64,000 bases of DNA, taken from contig JAYOFO010000001.1 of NCBI GenBank assembly GCA_038117265.1, positions 1 to 64,000 on the forward strand. The letters are read 5' to 3'. How positions within the stretch are numbered: the stretch's first letter is position 1; the number at the start of each line of letters is the position of its first letter. Shown in pieces: positions 57,132-64,000 of the stretch. Source of the stretch: JAYPUG01 sp038117265 (GTDB lineage: Bacteria > Pseudomonadota > Alphaproteobacteria > UBA6615). A program made the translations under genes and the position numbers. The notes below the pieces were generated by a model. It ran no database searches. It saw only the letters and a program-made list of their open reading frames with translations, and was not told the origin of the DNA.

Positions 57132-57524
57132 ATGGCCGACGGTGTGCCGACACGCAGCCAGATCCTGGCAGCCAGCGGAGACATGCTGAAATGGCAGGTC
57201 TATGTGATCCATACATTCCCCAAGAACGGCTTGGGACCGGTGATGGAGAATATCGGCCCGCATCTCGAGTACCAGGCGCGGATGGAGGCCGAGGGCGTCT
57301 ATGTCGCTGCGGGGCCGCACTGGGAAGACGACGAGGAGACCTGGGGCGGCGAGGGCATGATCGTGGTCCGCGCCAAGAACCTGGCCGAGGCCCGCAAGAT
57401 CGCGGAGGCCGACCCGATGCATTCCAGCGGTGCCCGCTCGTTCCGCGTGCGGCCGTGGCTGATCAACGAAGGCACGATCACGGTGAAGGTCAGCTTCGCA
57501 TCCGGCAAGCGCGAGGTGTCCTAG
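57132..57524 (+). CDS. YciI-like protein
   Basis: 130-residue protein with a YciI/ferredoxin-like domain (about 18-115): WQVYVIHTFPKNGL, LEYQARMEAEGVYVAAGPHWED, GMIVVRAKNLAEARKIAEADPMHSSGA. The Asp-His pair typical of YciI is visible in ADPMH. The start has an ideal GGAGGAG ribosome site 6 nt upstream; the frame back to 57045 is rejected. Possibly an enzyme of small-molecule metabolism, with no clear substrate. Confidence 0.87.
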   Translation: MADGVPTRSQILAASGDMLKWQVYVIHTFPKNGLGPVMENIGPHLEYQARMEAEGVYVAAGPHWEDDEETWGGEGMIVVRAKNLAEARKIAEADPMHSSGARSFRVRPWLINEGTITVKVSFASGKREVS

Positions 57525-57552
57525 ACCGCCGCGCATACCGCACATTCGATGC

Positions 57553-57589
57553 AAAGGCGGCTGTTCGGGGGGCAGCCGCCTTTCTTTTT
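57553..57589 (+). terminator. Rho-independent terminator after the YciI gene
   Basis: Eleven-bp stem AAAGGCGGCTG / CAGCCGCCTTT, 9-nt loop, then CTTTTT. Confidence 0.93.
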
Positions 57590-57696
57590 CCAGAATCTGC
57601 CCCGATCATGTTGAAATGGCGGTTGTGGCAGGGTTCTTGCATCGGCTGCGCCGACGGCTTCGGCCGGTTCGCAAAACGAGCCAAGGCAGGACAGAA

Positions 57697-57960
57697 ATGA
57701 AGAAGATTTTGATCGGGCTCGGGGTACTGGTGGTCGTCGTGGTCGTCGCGATGTTCGTCTTCCTCGGCAACCTGAACGACATCGTCCGCGCGGCGGTCGA
57801 GAAGCTGACCGGCGCCGTGATGGAAGAGGCCGGCAAGGCCATGGAGCAGGCCGCCGGTGAGGCCGGCAAGGCGCTCGAGGGCGTCACCGGCGGTGCCGGT
57901 GACATCGGCAAGGATGCGGGCAACGCCGTCGAGGGGCTGATCAAGGGGATCGGCCGCTAG
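57697..57960 (+). CDS. Small membrane-anchored amphipathic protein
   Basis: 87-residue protein starting MKKILIGLGVLVVVVVVAMF (membrane helix or uncleaved signal, about 4-23), then an Ala/Gly/Glu-rich amphipathic repeat region (GKAMEQAAGEAGKALEG, GDIGKDAGNAVEG). No family is recognised. It lies between two clear terminators, so it is its own transcription unit, with ribosome site AGGACA. Confidence 0.7.
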   Translation: MKKILIGLGVLVVVVVVAMFVFLGNLNDIVRAAVEKLTGAVMEEAGKAMEQAAGEAGKALEGVTGGAGDIGKDAGNAVEGLIKGIGR

Positions 57961-57986
57961 TCACGGCGCAACCAGGAAGCACATGC

Positions 57987-58013
57987 AAAGGGCGGCTCAC
58001 CGGGCCGCCCTTT
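57987..58013 (+). terminator. Rho-independent terminator after the small membrane-anchored protein
   Basis: Ten-bp stem AAAGGGCGGC / GCCGCCCTTT with a 7-nt loop; the stem ends in TTT. Confidence 0.85.
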
Positions 58014-58128
58014 CGCGTGATGCGGGAAAATCCATATTCATCCCGCATCTCGATCGAGTACACATTCTGTTAACATTCGTCGGGTTCTTTACGTATCCGT
58101 GAAAACGCATGAGAAGAGCGATTCGTTG

Positions 58129-59379
58129 ATGTCCAAAAATCCTCCGCCGCCCCTGATGTTCAGCCATTTCGGCATCGATGTTGACGACGTCGAGCTGCTG
58201 GAGGATTTCTACACGCGCGTGCTCGGGTTCTGCGTCTCCGACGCCGGGCTGATCCGCGGCGACAAGGACCGGATCGTCTTCATGACCCGCCGCCCGCGCG
58301 AGCATCACCAGTTCGTCCTGGCCGGCGGCCGCTCGTCGCGCCACATGTCGACGGTGGGCGAGATCGGCTTCAAGGCGCCCGACCTGAACGCGCTGCGCGA
58401 CCTGCGCGCGATCCTGCAGACCGAGACCATGGTCACCGACATCGTCGCCATCGACCACGGCATCTCCTGGACGCTCTATTTCCGCGACCCGGAATGGAAC
58501 CGGTGCGCGGTGTCCGTCGACACCGGCCATTATGTGGCGCAACCCGCCGCATGGCCGCTCGACCTGGCGAAGCCCGACACCGAGATCGTCGCCACGAACG
58601 AGGAACGCTGCCGGGCCGACAAGACCTACAAGCCGATGCGCGACTGGCAGGCCCAGGCGACCGAACGGTTCGCTTCGGAGGGGCGCCTGACCGCCGAGGG
58701 CCCGGAGACCGGCAACGCCGACCCGGATTTCGAGCGTCCCCACGACCCCGATCGGGTGCTGCTGGCCGCGAGGAAGAACGATGTGAAGCCGCCGCGCATC
58801 GCCCAGGCCCACAGCAGCTTCAAGGTCGCCGACATGGACGCGATGGTGACCTTCTACGATTCCGTTCTCGGCTATGGCGTGACCGACCGTGGAATCATGC
58901 CGTCGATCGGCTCGGAGCCGGAACGCGAGTACGCCTATCTCAGCCGCGATCCCGCCGAGCACCACCAGGTGGTGCTGATCTCCGGGCGCGACATGGAGGC
59001 GCCGACCAGCGTCAACCAGCTCAGCCTGCGCATCCAGAGCCTCGACGATCTGCGGCGCATGGAGAAGCAACTGCTCGCACATCCCGACATCGGCAAGCTG
59101 CGCCACACCTGTCACGGCAACTCGTTTTCGGTCTACTTCCCCGATCCCGAGGGCAACGTGGTCGAGCTGGCGGTCGAATCCGTCTGGTACGTGCCTGCGC
59201 CCCACGGGGCCCCGCTCGACCTGTCGTGGAGCGACGACGCGCTGATTTCCTGGGCCGAGGGCCATTGCCGCAACACGCCGGGCTTCATGATGCGCGACGA
59301 CTGGAAGGCACGCGCCCGCGAGGAACTGGTCGCCAACGGACATCTGGAGGCCGAGGGTCTCGTCAGCGACGTCGCGTAG
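58129..59379 (+). CDS. Two-domain VOC (extradiol dioxygenase-like) protein with duplicated tails
   Basis: 416 residues from the ATG at 58129; a GTG at 58099 would add ten. It is an internal duplication: each half has a VOC domain (FSHFGIDVDDVELLEDFYT; QAHSSFKVADMDAMVTFYD) and a matching helical tail with MRDWQAQATERFASEGRL or MRDDWKARAREELVANGHL. Metal-ligand candidates are the His in HF and HHQ and the Glu in NVVELAVE of the second half; the first half ends NRCAVSVD and lacks the Glu, so only one half may be catalytic. It lies 56 nt ahead of a hydrolase gene. Confidence 0.82.
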   Translation: MSKNPPPPLMFSHFGIDVDDVELLEDFYTRVLGFCVSDAGLIRGDKDRIVFMTRRPREHHQFVLAGGRSSRHMSTVGEIGFKAPDLNALRDLRAILQTETMVTDIVAIDHGISWTLYFRDPEWNRCAVSVDTGHYVAQPAAWPLDLAKPDTEIVATNEERCRADKTYKPMRDWQAQATERFASEGRLTAEGPETGNADPDFERPHDPDRVLLAARKNDVKPPRIAQAHSSFKVADMDAMVTFYDSVLGYGVTDRGIMPSIGSEPEREYAYLSRDPAEHHQVVLISGRDMEAPTSVNQLSLRIQSLDDLRRMEKQLLAHPDIGKLRHTCHGNSFSVYFPDPEGNVVELAVESVWYVPAPHGAPLDLSWSDDALISWAEGHCRNTPGFMMRDDWKARAREELVANGHLEAEGLVSDVA

Positions 59380-59435
59380 GAACCGTCATAGAATGGCGCG
59401 GACAACGCGCCGAACGCATCCTGGGGGGACGAGAG

Positions 59436-60599
59436 ATGTTCGAGTATTTTCCCGACAATTATGCCTGGAGCCTGACGACCGCCACCTTGTTCGACGAGGT
59501 CGGCACCACCAGCGAGCCCGAAGAGGCGCTTCGTTCCGTGAAGCATCTCGCCGGCGGCGATCCGGCGGCCGCCAACGAGGCCTGGTACGAGGCGTTCACC
59601 CGACTGGCCGAGAAGCAAGAACGGCTGGCCGACCGGGACCTGGGCGAGGGCCATCCGCTGACAGCCGCGCGCAAGTATCACCGGGCCGGCATCTATCACC
59701 TGCGGGCTGAGCGGTTCCTGCACCACAGCGATCCGCGCGAGCTGATGTCCTACAAGCGCGGCATCGCCGCCTACCGCAAGGCGCGCGAGGTCGGCCGCGA
59801 CCCGGTCGAGTATGTCGACGTGCCGTTCGGCGGCGGCGTGATGCCGTGCATGTTTGTGAAGGCGCCCGTCGACGGGCCGGCGCCCTGCATGATCCACATC
59901 CAGGGCTTCGATTCCCTGAAGGAGTTCCACTACCCGATCATCGGCGAGGAGTATCGGCGCCGCGGCATGCACATGCTGATCGTCGACCAGCCGGGCGCGG
60001 GTGGCGCGCTGCGCCTGCACGGGCTGACCACGGGCCATGAGTCCGAGCACTACGTCGCCGCGCTGGTCGACTATGTCGAGGGGCGGGCCGACGTCGATTC
60101 CGACCAGATCGGCCTGTCGGGCAACAGCCTGGGCGGCTATTACGCGCCGCGCGCCGCGGCGTGCGAGAAGCGCCTGAAATGCTGCATCGCCTGGGGCGCG
60201 CTGTGGGACTTCTCGGTCTATTTCGAGAAGGCCTACGCCAAGGTCGCGACGGCCCCCTCGGTGCCCGACATGGTCAGCCACGGCATGTGGGTGATGGGCC
60301 AGGACACGCCGGAAGGCGCGCTCGAGGTCTCGCGGCGGATGACGCTGGAACCCGTCGCCGACAAGATCACCTGTCCGCTGCTCGTCGCCCATGGCGAGAA
60401 CGATCGCCAGGTCCCGCTGTGGATGGCCGAGAAGACCATCGAGGCCGCCGTCAACAGCCCGAACCGCAAGCTCAAGGTCTTCACCCTGGAAGAGGGCGGG
60501 GCCGAACACTGCCAGATCGACAACCGCCAGCTCATCGGCGACGTGATGTCGGACTGGGCGGCCGAGGTCTTCGGCCTCGACCCCGCCGGCATCGCCTAG
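59436..60599 (+). CDS. FrsA-like alpha/beta hydrolase
   Basis: 387-residue hydrolase of the FrsA/2,6-dihydroxypseudooxynicotine-hydrolase type. A helical N-terminal region (about 1-115) is followed by the catalytic domain: IHIQGFDSLKEFHYPI, the nucleophile elbow GLSGNSLGGYYAPRA (Ser near 230), the acid in HGENDRQVPLWM and the His in GGAEHCQIDN. Related enzymes cleave C-C or ester bonds in aromatic breakdown. It follows the two-domain VOC gene, so an oxygenase-hydrolase pair is plausible (inference). The ATG at 59436 follows GGGGGGACGAGAG. Confidence 0.85.
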   Translation: MFEYFPDNYAWSLTTATLFDEVGTTSEPEEALRSVKHLAGGDPAAANEAWYEAFTRLAEKQERLADRDLGEGHPLTAARKYHRAGIYHLRAERFLHHSDPRELMSYKRGIAAYRKAREVGRDPVEYVDVPFGGGVMPCMFVKAPVDGPAPCMIHIQGFDSLKEFHYPIIGEEYRRRGMHMLIVDQPGAGGALRLHGLTTGHESEHYVAALVDYVEGRADVDSDQIGLSGNSLGGYYAPRAAACEKRLKCCIAWGALWDFSVYFEKAYAKVATAPSVPDMVSHGMWVMGQDTPEGALEVSRRMTLEPVADKITCPLLVAHGENDRQVPLWMAEKTIEAAVNSPNRKLKVFTLEEGGAEHCQIDNRQLIGDVMSDWAAEVFGLDPAGIA

Positions 60600-60618
60600 C
60601 GAAAACAAGGATCGCGCC

Positions 60619-60888
60619 ATGTCGGAAGAACCGGACAGGATCAAGGCCGAAATCGCCTCCCGGCTGGACCGGATAGAGGGCGGGCCCGCCGACGAGGTCT
60701 ATGCGCGGATCGAGGGCTGCTGCAACGCCTGCCGCTTCTACGACCGGACAGGCTTCGGCGACGTTAATTACGGCGAATGCCGGCGCCATCCGCCGGTGAT
60801 GGTCAAGGAACAAGCCAACGGAATTCCGCGCGGCGTCTGGTCGGTCGTCGGCTACGACGATTTCTGCGGCGAATACGAAGCCGGTTAG
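60619..60888 (+). CDS. Small four-Cys conserved protein
   Basis: 89-residue soluble protein with the pattern CCNACRFYDR (near 34), GECRRHPPV (near 53) and DDFCGEYE (near 82). The spacing CxxC ... CRRxPP ... CGE is a recurrent small-protein motif in bacteria that suggests a metal or Fe-S site. It starts 19 nt after the hydrolase with an AAGGA site and precedes a cupin by 14 nt, so it is part of the same transcript. Confidence 0.75.
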   Translation: MSEEPDRIKAEIASRLDRIEGGPADEVYARIEGCCNACRFYDRTGFGDVNYGECRRHPPVMVKEQANGIPRGVWSVVGYDDFCGEYEAG

Positions 60889-60902
60889 GCGGGGAGGAAG
60901 AG

Positions 60903-61307
60903 GTGCACGCATTCCGTCTCGAAGACGAACAGGAGTTCAACCCGGCCATTCATGTCGAGAAGATCCTCGGCCGCGAAGGCAGGGGCGACTTCACCGTCGC
61001 CTGCTGGGAGCCGGGGCAGGTGAGCCCCAACCACTGCCACCCGGATGCCACGGAAATCTATTTCTGCTTCCAGGGCGGCGGCACGATGAAGACGCCGGAC
61101 CGCACCGTCGATGTGAAGCCGGGCGGCTTCGTCGTCCACCCGCCGGGCGAGGTCCACGAATACACCAACGGGTCCGAGCGCACGCTGCTGTTCCGCGTGC
61201 GCTACGGCACCGACATGGTCTCGCGCAAGGTCGACTGGCCGACCAACACGAGCTGGACGCAATCGGCCGAGGACGCGGCCTATTTCGCGGCGAACCCGGT
61301 CGGCTAG
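60903..61307 (+). CDS. Cupin-domain protein
   Basis: 134-residue single-domain cupin. The start is GTG at 60903 with GGGGAGGAAGAG upstream. Cupin motif 1 is seen as SPNHCHPDATEIYFCFQGGG (His, His, Glu ligands), and motif 2 as PGGFVVHPPGEVHEYTN (His). It probably binds one metal ion and acts in the same small-molecule pathway as the preceding VOC and hydrolase genes. Confidence 0.85.
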   Translation: MHAFRLEDEQEFNPAIHVEKILGREGRGDFTVACWEPGQVSPNHCHPDATEIYFCFQGGGTMKTPDRTVDVKPGGFVVHPPGEVHEYTNGSERTLLFRVRYGTDMVSRKVDWPTNTSWTQSAEDAAYFAANPVG

Positions 61308-61344
61308 AGGAAGCGCTAGCGGAGGCGGCCAGCGGGGCGGGGCG

Positions 61345-62214
61345 TCAGTCCCCGTACCGGTCCTCGACACCCGCCCAGCGCGGCATCCCGACAATGTCGA
61401 GATACTCGGGAAAGCTCAGCCCGGTGTTGGCGAGCTTCAGCTCGCCGCTCTTGATGTCGGCCAGCGTGTCGCGGATCGTGCGCGCCGCCAGCATCAGGGT
61501 GGTGATGCCGTAGCTGGCGATTGAATAGCCGATCTCGGCCAGCTCGGCCGGCGGCTTGATCGGCGTGACGCCGCCCTCGATCATGTTGGCGAGCTGCGGG
61601 ACGGGAAGTTCCTCGCAGATGCGGCGCATGTCGGCCTCGCTCGTCGGCGCCTCGACGAACAGCGCGTCGGCGCCAGCCTTCATGTAGCGCTCGCCGCGCC
61701 GCAGCGCCTCGTCGATGCCGTCGGTGGCGATCGCGTCGGTGCGCGCGATGATGAAGGTGTCGGGGTTCACCCGCTCGCCCGCGCACGCGCGCAGCTTCGC
61801 CTCCATCTCCTCGGCCGGAATGATGCGCTTGCCGGCCATGTGGCCGCAGCGCTTGGGCGCCAGCTGGTCCTCGATGAAGATCGCCTGGGCGCCGATCCGC
61901 TCGTAATGGTTCAGCGTGTAGACGGCGTTCTTGACGTCGCCATACCCGGTGTCGACATCGACCAGGCAGGGCAAGTCGGTGACCGCGAGTATGTCGCGCA
62001 CCCCGGCCGAGATCTCGCCCAGCCCCAGCAGACCGATGTCGGGTGCGCCGTAGCGCGACCCGACGATCTGGAAGCCGCCGATCATGAAGGCGTCGAAGCC
62101 GGTCTGCGCGATGATCCGCGCCGTCAGCGCGTCGTGCGCGCCCGGCGTGACGAGCGGCGCCTTCTCGGCGACGAGCTGGCGAAAGGTCTTGGCATCGGTC
62201 GTGCGGGCGGTCAT
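61345..62214 (-). CDS. Isocitrate lyase/PEP mutase family enzyme
   Basis: 289-residue TIM-barrel lyase. The superfamily loop KRCGHMAGKRIIP (near 115) contains the catalytic Cys. DVDTGYGDVKNAV (Asp ligands near 85) and IARTDAIATDG complete the Mg2+ site. It resembles 2-methylisocitrate lyase, dimethylmalate lyase or oxaloacetate decarboxylase; no prp genes are near, so the substrate is open. It is convergent with the cupin gene. Confidence 0.88.
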   Translation of the reverse strand: MTARTTDAKTFRQLVAEKAPLVTPGAHDALTARIIAQTGFDAFMIGGFQIVGSRYGAPDIGLLGLGEISAGVRDILAVTDLPCLVDVDTGYGDVKNAVYTLNHYERIGAQAIFIEDQLAPKRCGHMAGKRIIPAEEMEAKLRACAGERVNPDTFIIARTDAIATDGIDEALRRGERYMKAGADALFVEAPTSEADMRRICEELPVPQLANMIEGGVTPIKPPAELAEIGYSIASYGITTLMLAARTIRDTLADIKSGELKLANTGLSFPEYLDIVGMPRWAGVEDRYGD

Positions 62215-62760
62215 GGCGTCCTCCGGTGGATCGGTCGTCTCTGGGGCCGTTGCCGGGGAGGCGGGCCGGTTTGTGCGGTATGGCGCGAAACCTCACTGCC
62301 AGGTGGCGACGAGGTAGGCGACATAGCCAAGAAGTAACACGGCTCCCTCCCAGCGGGCGATCCTCAGCCCCGTCCATGCGAAGGCGACGAGCAGCAGGCT
62401 CACGCCGATCATCAGCAGATTGTCGAACCCGACGATTTCGGCCGGAACGGGGCTCGGCGCGATCAGGGCCATGACGCCGCCGACCCCCAGGATGTTATAG
62501 ATGTTGGAGCCGATGATGTTGCCGAAGGCCATGTCGCCCTGGCGTCTGAGGGCGGCGAAGACGGACGTCGCCAGCTCCGGCAGGGACATCCCGACGGCGA
62601 CGATGCTCAGGCCGATCACGGTCTCCGAGACCGCGAAAGCCCGAGCGAGAGTCGTGGCACCGTCGACCAGGAGGGCGCCCCCAGCCACGACCAGGGCGAG
62701 GCCGGCGATGGCGATCAGCAGGGGCAACAGAACGGAACCGCGTGCCCGCCCGGACGGTGC

Positions 62761-62815
62761 GGCGGTCGCGGGATCGGCCGACTACAGCGCTACGCCCTTG
62801 TCGTAGGCGGCGCCG
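62761..62815 (+). repeat. 55-bp direct repeat, left copy at the gap edge
   Basis: Identical to 62916-62970. The two copies flank exactly 100 N. This is the unmerged overlap of two contig ends rather than a biological repeat. Confidence 0.9.
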
Positions 62816-62915
62816 NNNNNNNNNNNNNNNNNNNNNNNNNNNNNNNNNNNNNNNNNNNNNNNNNNNNNNNNNNNNNNNNNNNNNNNNNNNNNNNNNNNNN
62901 NNNNNNNNNNNNNNN
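62816..62915. other. Assembly gap (100 N)
   Basis: A run of exactly 100 N between identical 55-bp ends; probably no sequence is missing. It lies inside the antiporter gene. Confidence 0.95.
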
Positions 62916-62970
62916 GGCGGTCGCGGGATCGGCCGACTACAGCGCTACGCCCTTGTCGTAGGCGGCGCCG
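62916..62970 (+). repeat. 55-bp direct repeat, right copy at the gap edge
   Basis: Identical to 62761-62815; see the gap entry. Confidence 0.9.
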
Positions 62971-63269
62971 TGCTGGTCCGCGGGGGCGCGCCGCTCCTGC
63001 CGGATCGCGATGTAGAGATAGGCGGCGAGCAGCATGATGAAGGCGGCGCCGACCGGCCTGCCGATCGACACCAGGCCGGCGAGCATCGCGAACAGAACCG
63101 CGACACCCACCATCACCAGCCCGTCGCGCCGCAGGGCCGCCGACGTCACGGCGATCGGCCAGAGGAACGCCGAAACGCCGACGATCAGCAGGATGTTCGC
63201 GATGTTCGAACCGACGATGTTGCCGTAGGCGATGCCCGGCGCGCCTACGAGCGCGGCCTGCACCGACGT

Positions 63270-63322
63270 GAATTGTTTTTATTATTATCTTAGACAAAAA
63301 GGGATCTCAGCGTAACAAAATA
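63270..63322. other. AT-rich junction between tRNA-Ser 3' end and truncated antiporter
   Basis: About 50 bases rich in A and T (TTTTTATTATTATCTTAGAC and following) in a strongly GC-rich region. It replaces the expected 5' end of the antiporter and directly abuts the 3' end of tRNA-Ser. The A/T tract downstream of the tRNA may serve as its terminator; it may also mark an old integration or deletion junction. Confidence 0.55.
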
Positions 63323-63412
63323 TGGCGGATGGGGTGGGATTCGAACCCACGAGGCGCGCAAACGCCTGCCGGTTTTCAAGACCGGTGCCTTCAACCACTC
63401 GGCCACCCATCC
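63323..63412 (-). tRNA. tRNA-Ser(TGA)
   Basis: 90-nt class II tRNA with encoded CCA and discriminator G. The acceptor GGATGGG pairs with CCCATCC, the anticodon arm CCGGT-CTTGAAA-ACCGG gives TGA, and a long variable arm and GGTTCGAATCC T-loop are present. Confidence 0.97.
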
Positions 63413-63573
63413 GCCGTGGCACCGGTGCTAGCACTGCCGCGCCGTCGTTGGAAAGCCGTTCGTGCGGCGGCGGCGACCACGCTCGGAACAAGGATTGTTA
63501 CGGGCGCTCGCTTGCCGATTTCCGCCCCGCGTCCGATATTCGCGGCAACACGAGCACGAACGCGAGGCCGGCC

Positions 63574-64000
63574 ATGACGCGGGCAAAGGTCAAGTACATC
63601 ATCGATCCCGGCACCGACCGGCTGGTCTATGTGCCGTCGGAGGCGGGCCGCGACAACTCGGTCTGGGCCGGACGCTACGAGGACCGCGAGGTCGAGATCG
63701 TCGACGCACGGCCCAACGCCGGCGACTTCACCCTCGACGGGGCCGGCTTCGAACTGGTCGCCCAGCCGACGGCGGTAACCGATTTCTACGACGACGGCCA
63801 GGTCGCCGACGTCTGGGAGCCCGAGGTGATCGACCTGCTCAAACGCGAGACCGGGGCACGCCGGGTCCACGTCTTCGACCACACGCGGCGTGCGGATTCC
63901 AAGGGACTGCGCGCGGCGAAGGTGGTGCGCGAACCCGCCGGCGTCATCCACAACGACTACACCGCGTTTTCGGCCGAGAAGCGCCTGCGCGAAATCCTGC
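63574..64000 (+). CDS. CmcJ/NvfI-type oxygenase family protein, 3' partial
   Basis: The first 142 codons of a protein that runs off the window. KYIIDPGTDRLVYVP at the start, then EVEIVDARP, GFELVAQPTAVTDFYDD and GVIHNDYTAFSAEKRL match the family of CmcJ (cephalosporin methoxylation) and NvfI. The His and Asp in HNDYT are the probable iron ligands of this Fe/2-oxoglutarate-like fold. Most bacterial members have no known substrate. The rest of the gene and its neighbours lie outside the window. Confidence 0.75.
   Translation, partial: MTRAKVKYIIDPGTDRLVYVPSEAGRDNSVWAGRYEDREVEIVDARPNAGDFTLDGAGFELVAQPTAVTDFYDDGQVADVWEPEVIDLLKRETGARRVHVFDHTRRADSKGLRAAKVVREPAGVIHNDYTAFSAEKRLREIL

Larger units (their letters stand above)
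62293..63269 (-). pseudogene. Na+/Ca2+ antiporter (CaCA family), truncated, with in-frame TAG and an assembly gap
   Basis: Two halves of one exchanger. The N-terminal half (from about 63269) starts at TSVQAALVGAPGIAYGNIVGSNIANIL, so the first helix and the PE motif of alpha repeat 1 are missing; it ends AAYDKGVAL-TAG. The C-terminal half (from TTG 62727) has alpha repeat 2 (SLPELATSVFAALRRQG, GSNIYNILGVGG). When the identical 55-bp flanks of the N-gap are merged, the halves join in one frame across a single TAG (62782-62784). The protein is therefore truncated at the 5' end and interrupted in the central loop; it is not expected to work unless the upstream sequence is misassembled. Confidence 0.75.

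Noticed and set aside
57553..58013. Two similar GC-rich hairpins as a repeat family or CRISPR-like array
   Set aside because: They are ordinary terminators, each directly after a gene, with different stems and no regular spacing.
62761..62970. 55-bp direct repeats as attachment sites or a mobile-element border
   Set aside because: They flank exactly 100 N and are identical to the base, as expected from unmerged contig overlap.

Overview
The window reads as a GC-rich alphaproteobacterial chromosome segment, probably Rhodospirillales-like. The order dgt-argS-SPOR-nagZ-M50 protease-scpA-scpB ... tatABC-serS-surE-pcm-nlpD ... yajC-secD-secF is a conserved alphaproteobacterial backbone. A GAAC-N7-GAAC type LexA motif, homologues of the mitochondrial complex I factors NDUFAF3 and NDUFAF6, and the DUF502-recG-sdhE-mfd block point the same way. 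There is no phage, CRISPR array, rRNA or insertion sequence. Genus and species cannot be read from the sequence.

Layout. 1-6892: nucleotide and tRNA charging genes, cell-wall recycling and chromosome condensation in one tightly overlapped run. 6976-13493: an orphan ABC ATPase, the Tat translocon, then serS-surE-pcm-nlpD. 13503-19600: a DUF815 ATPase, yajC-secD-secF with an NDUFAF3-like gene, a small membrane unit on the minus strand, and an NDUFAF6-like gene. 19604-25931: VOC proteins, a methyltransferase, trmFO, a secreted protein, a luciferase-like oxidoreductase with a stop codon, DUF1330 and a decayed lipoprotein gene. 26013-34166: divergent uvrA and ssb, a broken VOC gene, gyrA-coaD-cyclophilin. 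34246-35231: a broken di-heme peroxidase fused in frame to a chemotaxis-receptor tail. 35669-45981: tRNA-Lys, a TauD-like dioxygenase, a DEAD-box helicase, MFS, VanZ, a broken NeuD-like gene, a racemase-like gene, a frameshifted DUF4126 gene, an alpha/beta hydrolase and a universal stress protein. 46122-53281: two tRNA-Leu genes and DUF502-recG-sdhE-mfd. 53282-61307: DsbA-like and NIPSNAP proteins, an arsenate reductase-aquaporin pair, a Bax-like glucosaminidase, YciI, and a small catabolic-looking cluster (two-domain VOC protein, FrsA-like hydrolase, Cys-rich protein, cupin). 61345-64000: a PEP mutase-family lyase, a broken Na/Ca antiporter spanning an assembly gap, tRNA-Ser and the start of a CmcJ-like gene.

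The most striking pattern is that at least seven accessory genes are broken: in-frame TGA, TAA or TAG, a lost start codon, frameshifts, a fusion or a 5' truncation. The core genes beside them (argS, secDF, gyrA, uvrA, recG, mfd, serS, trmFO) are open from end to end. This looks like recent pseudogenisation, although this is a draft assembly (one scaffold gap whose two flanks are identical) and some events could be errors. DNA repair and SOS functions (uvrA, ssb, recG, mfd) are well represented, and a near-consensus LexA box lies between uvrA and ssb.
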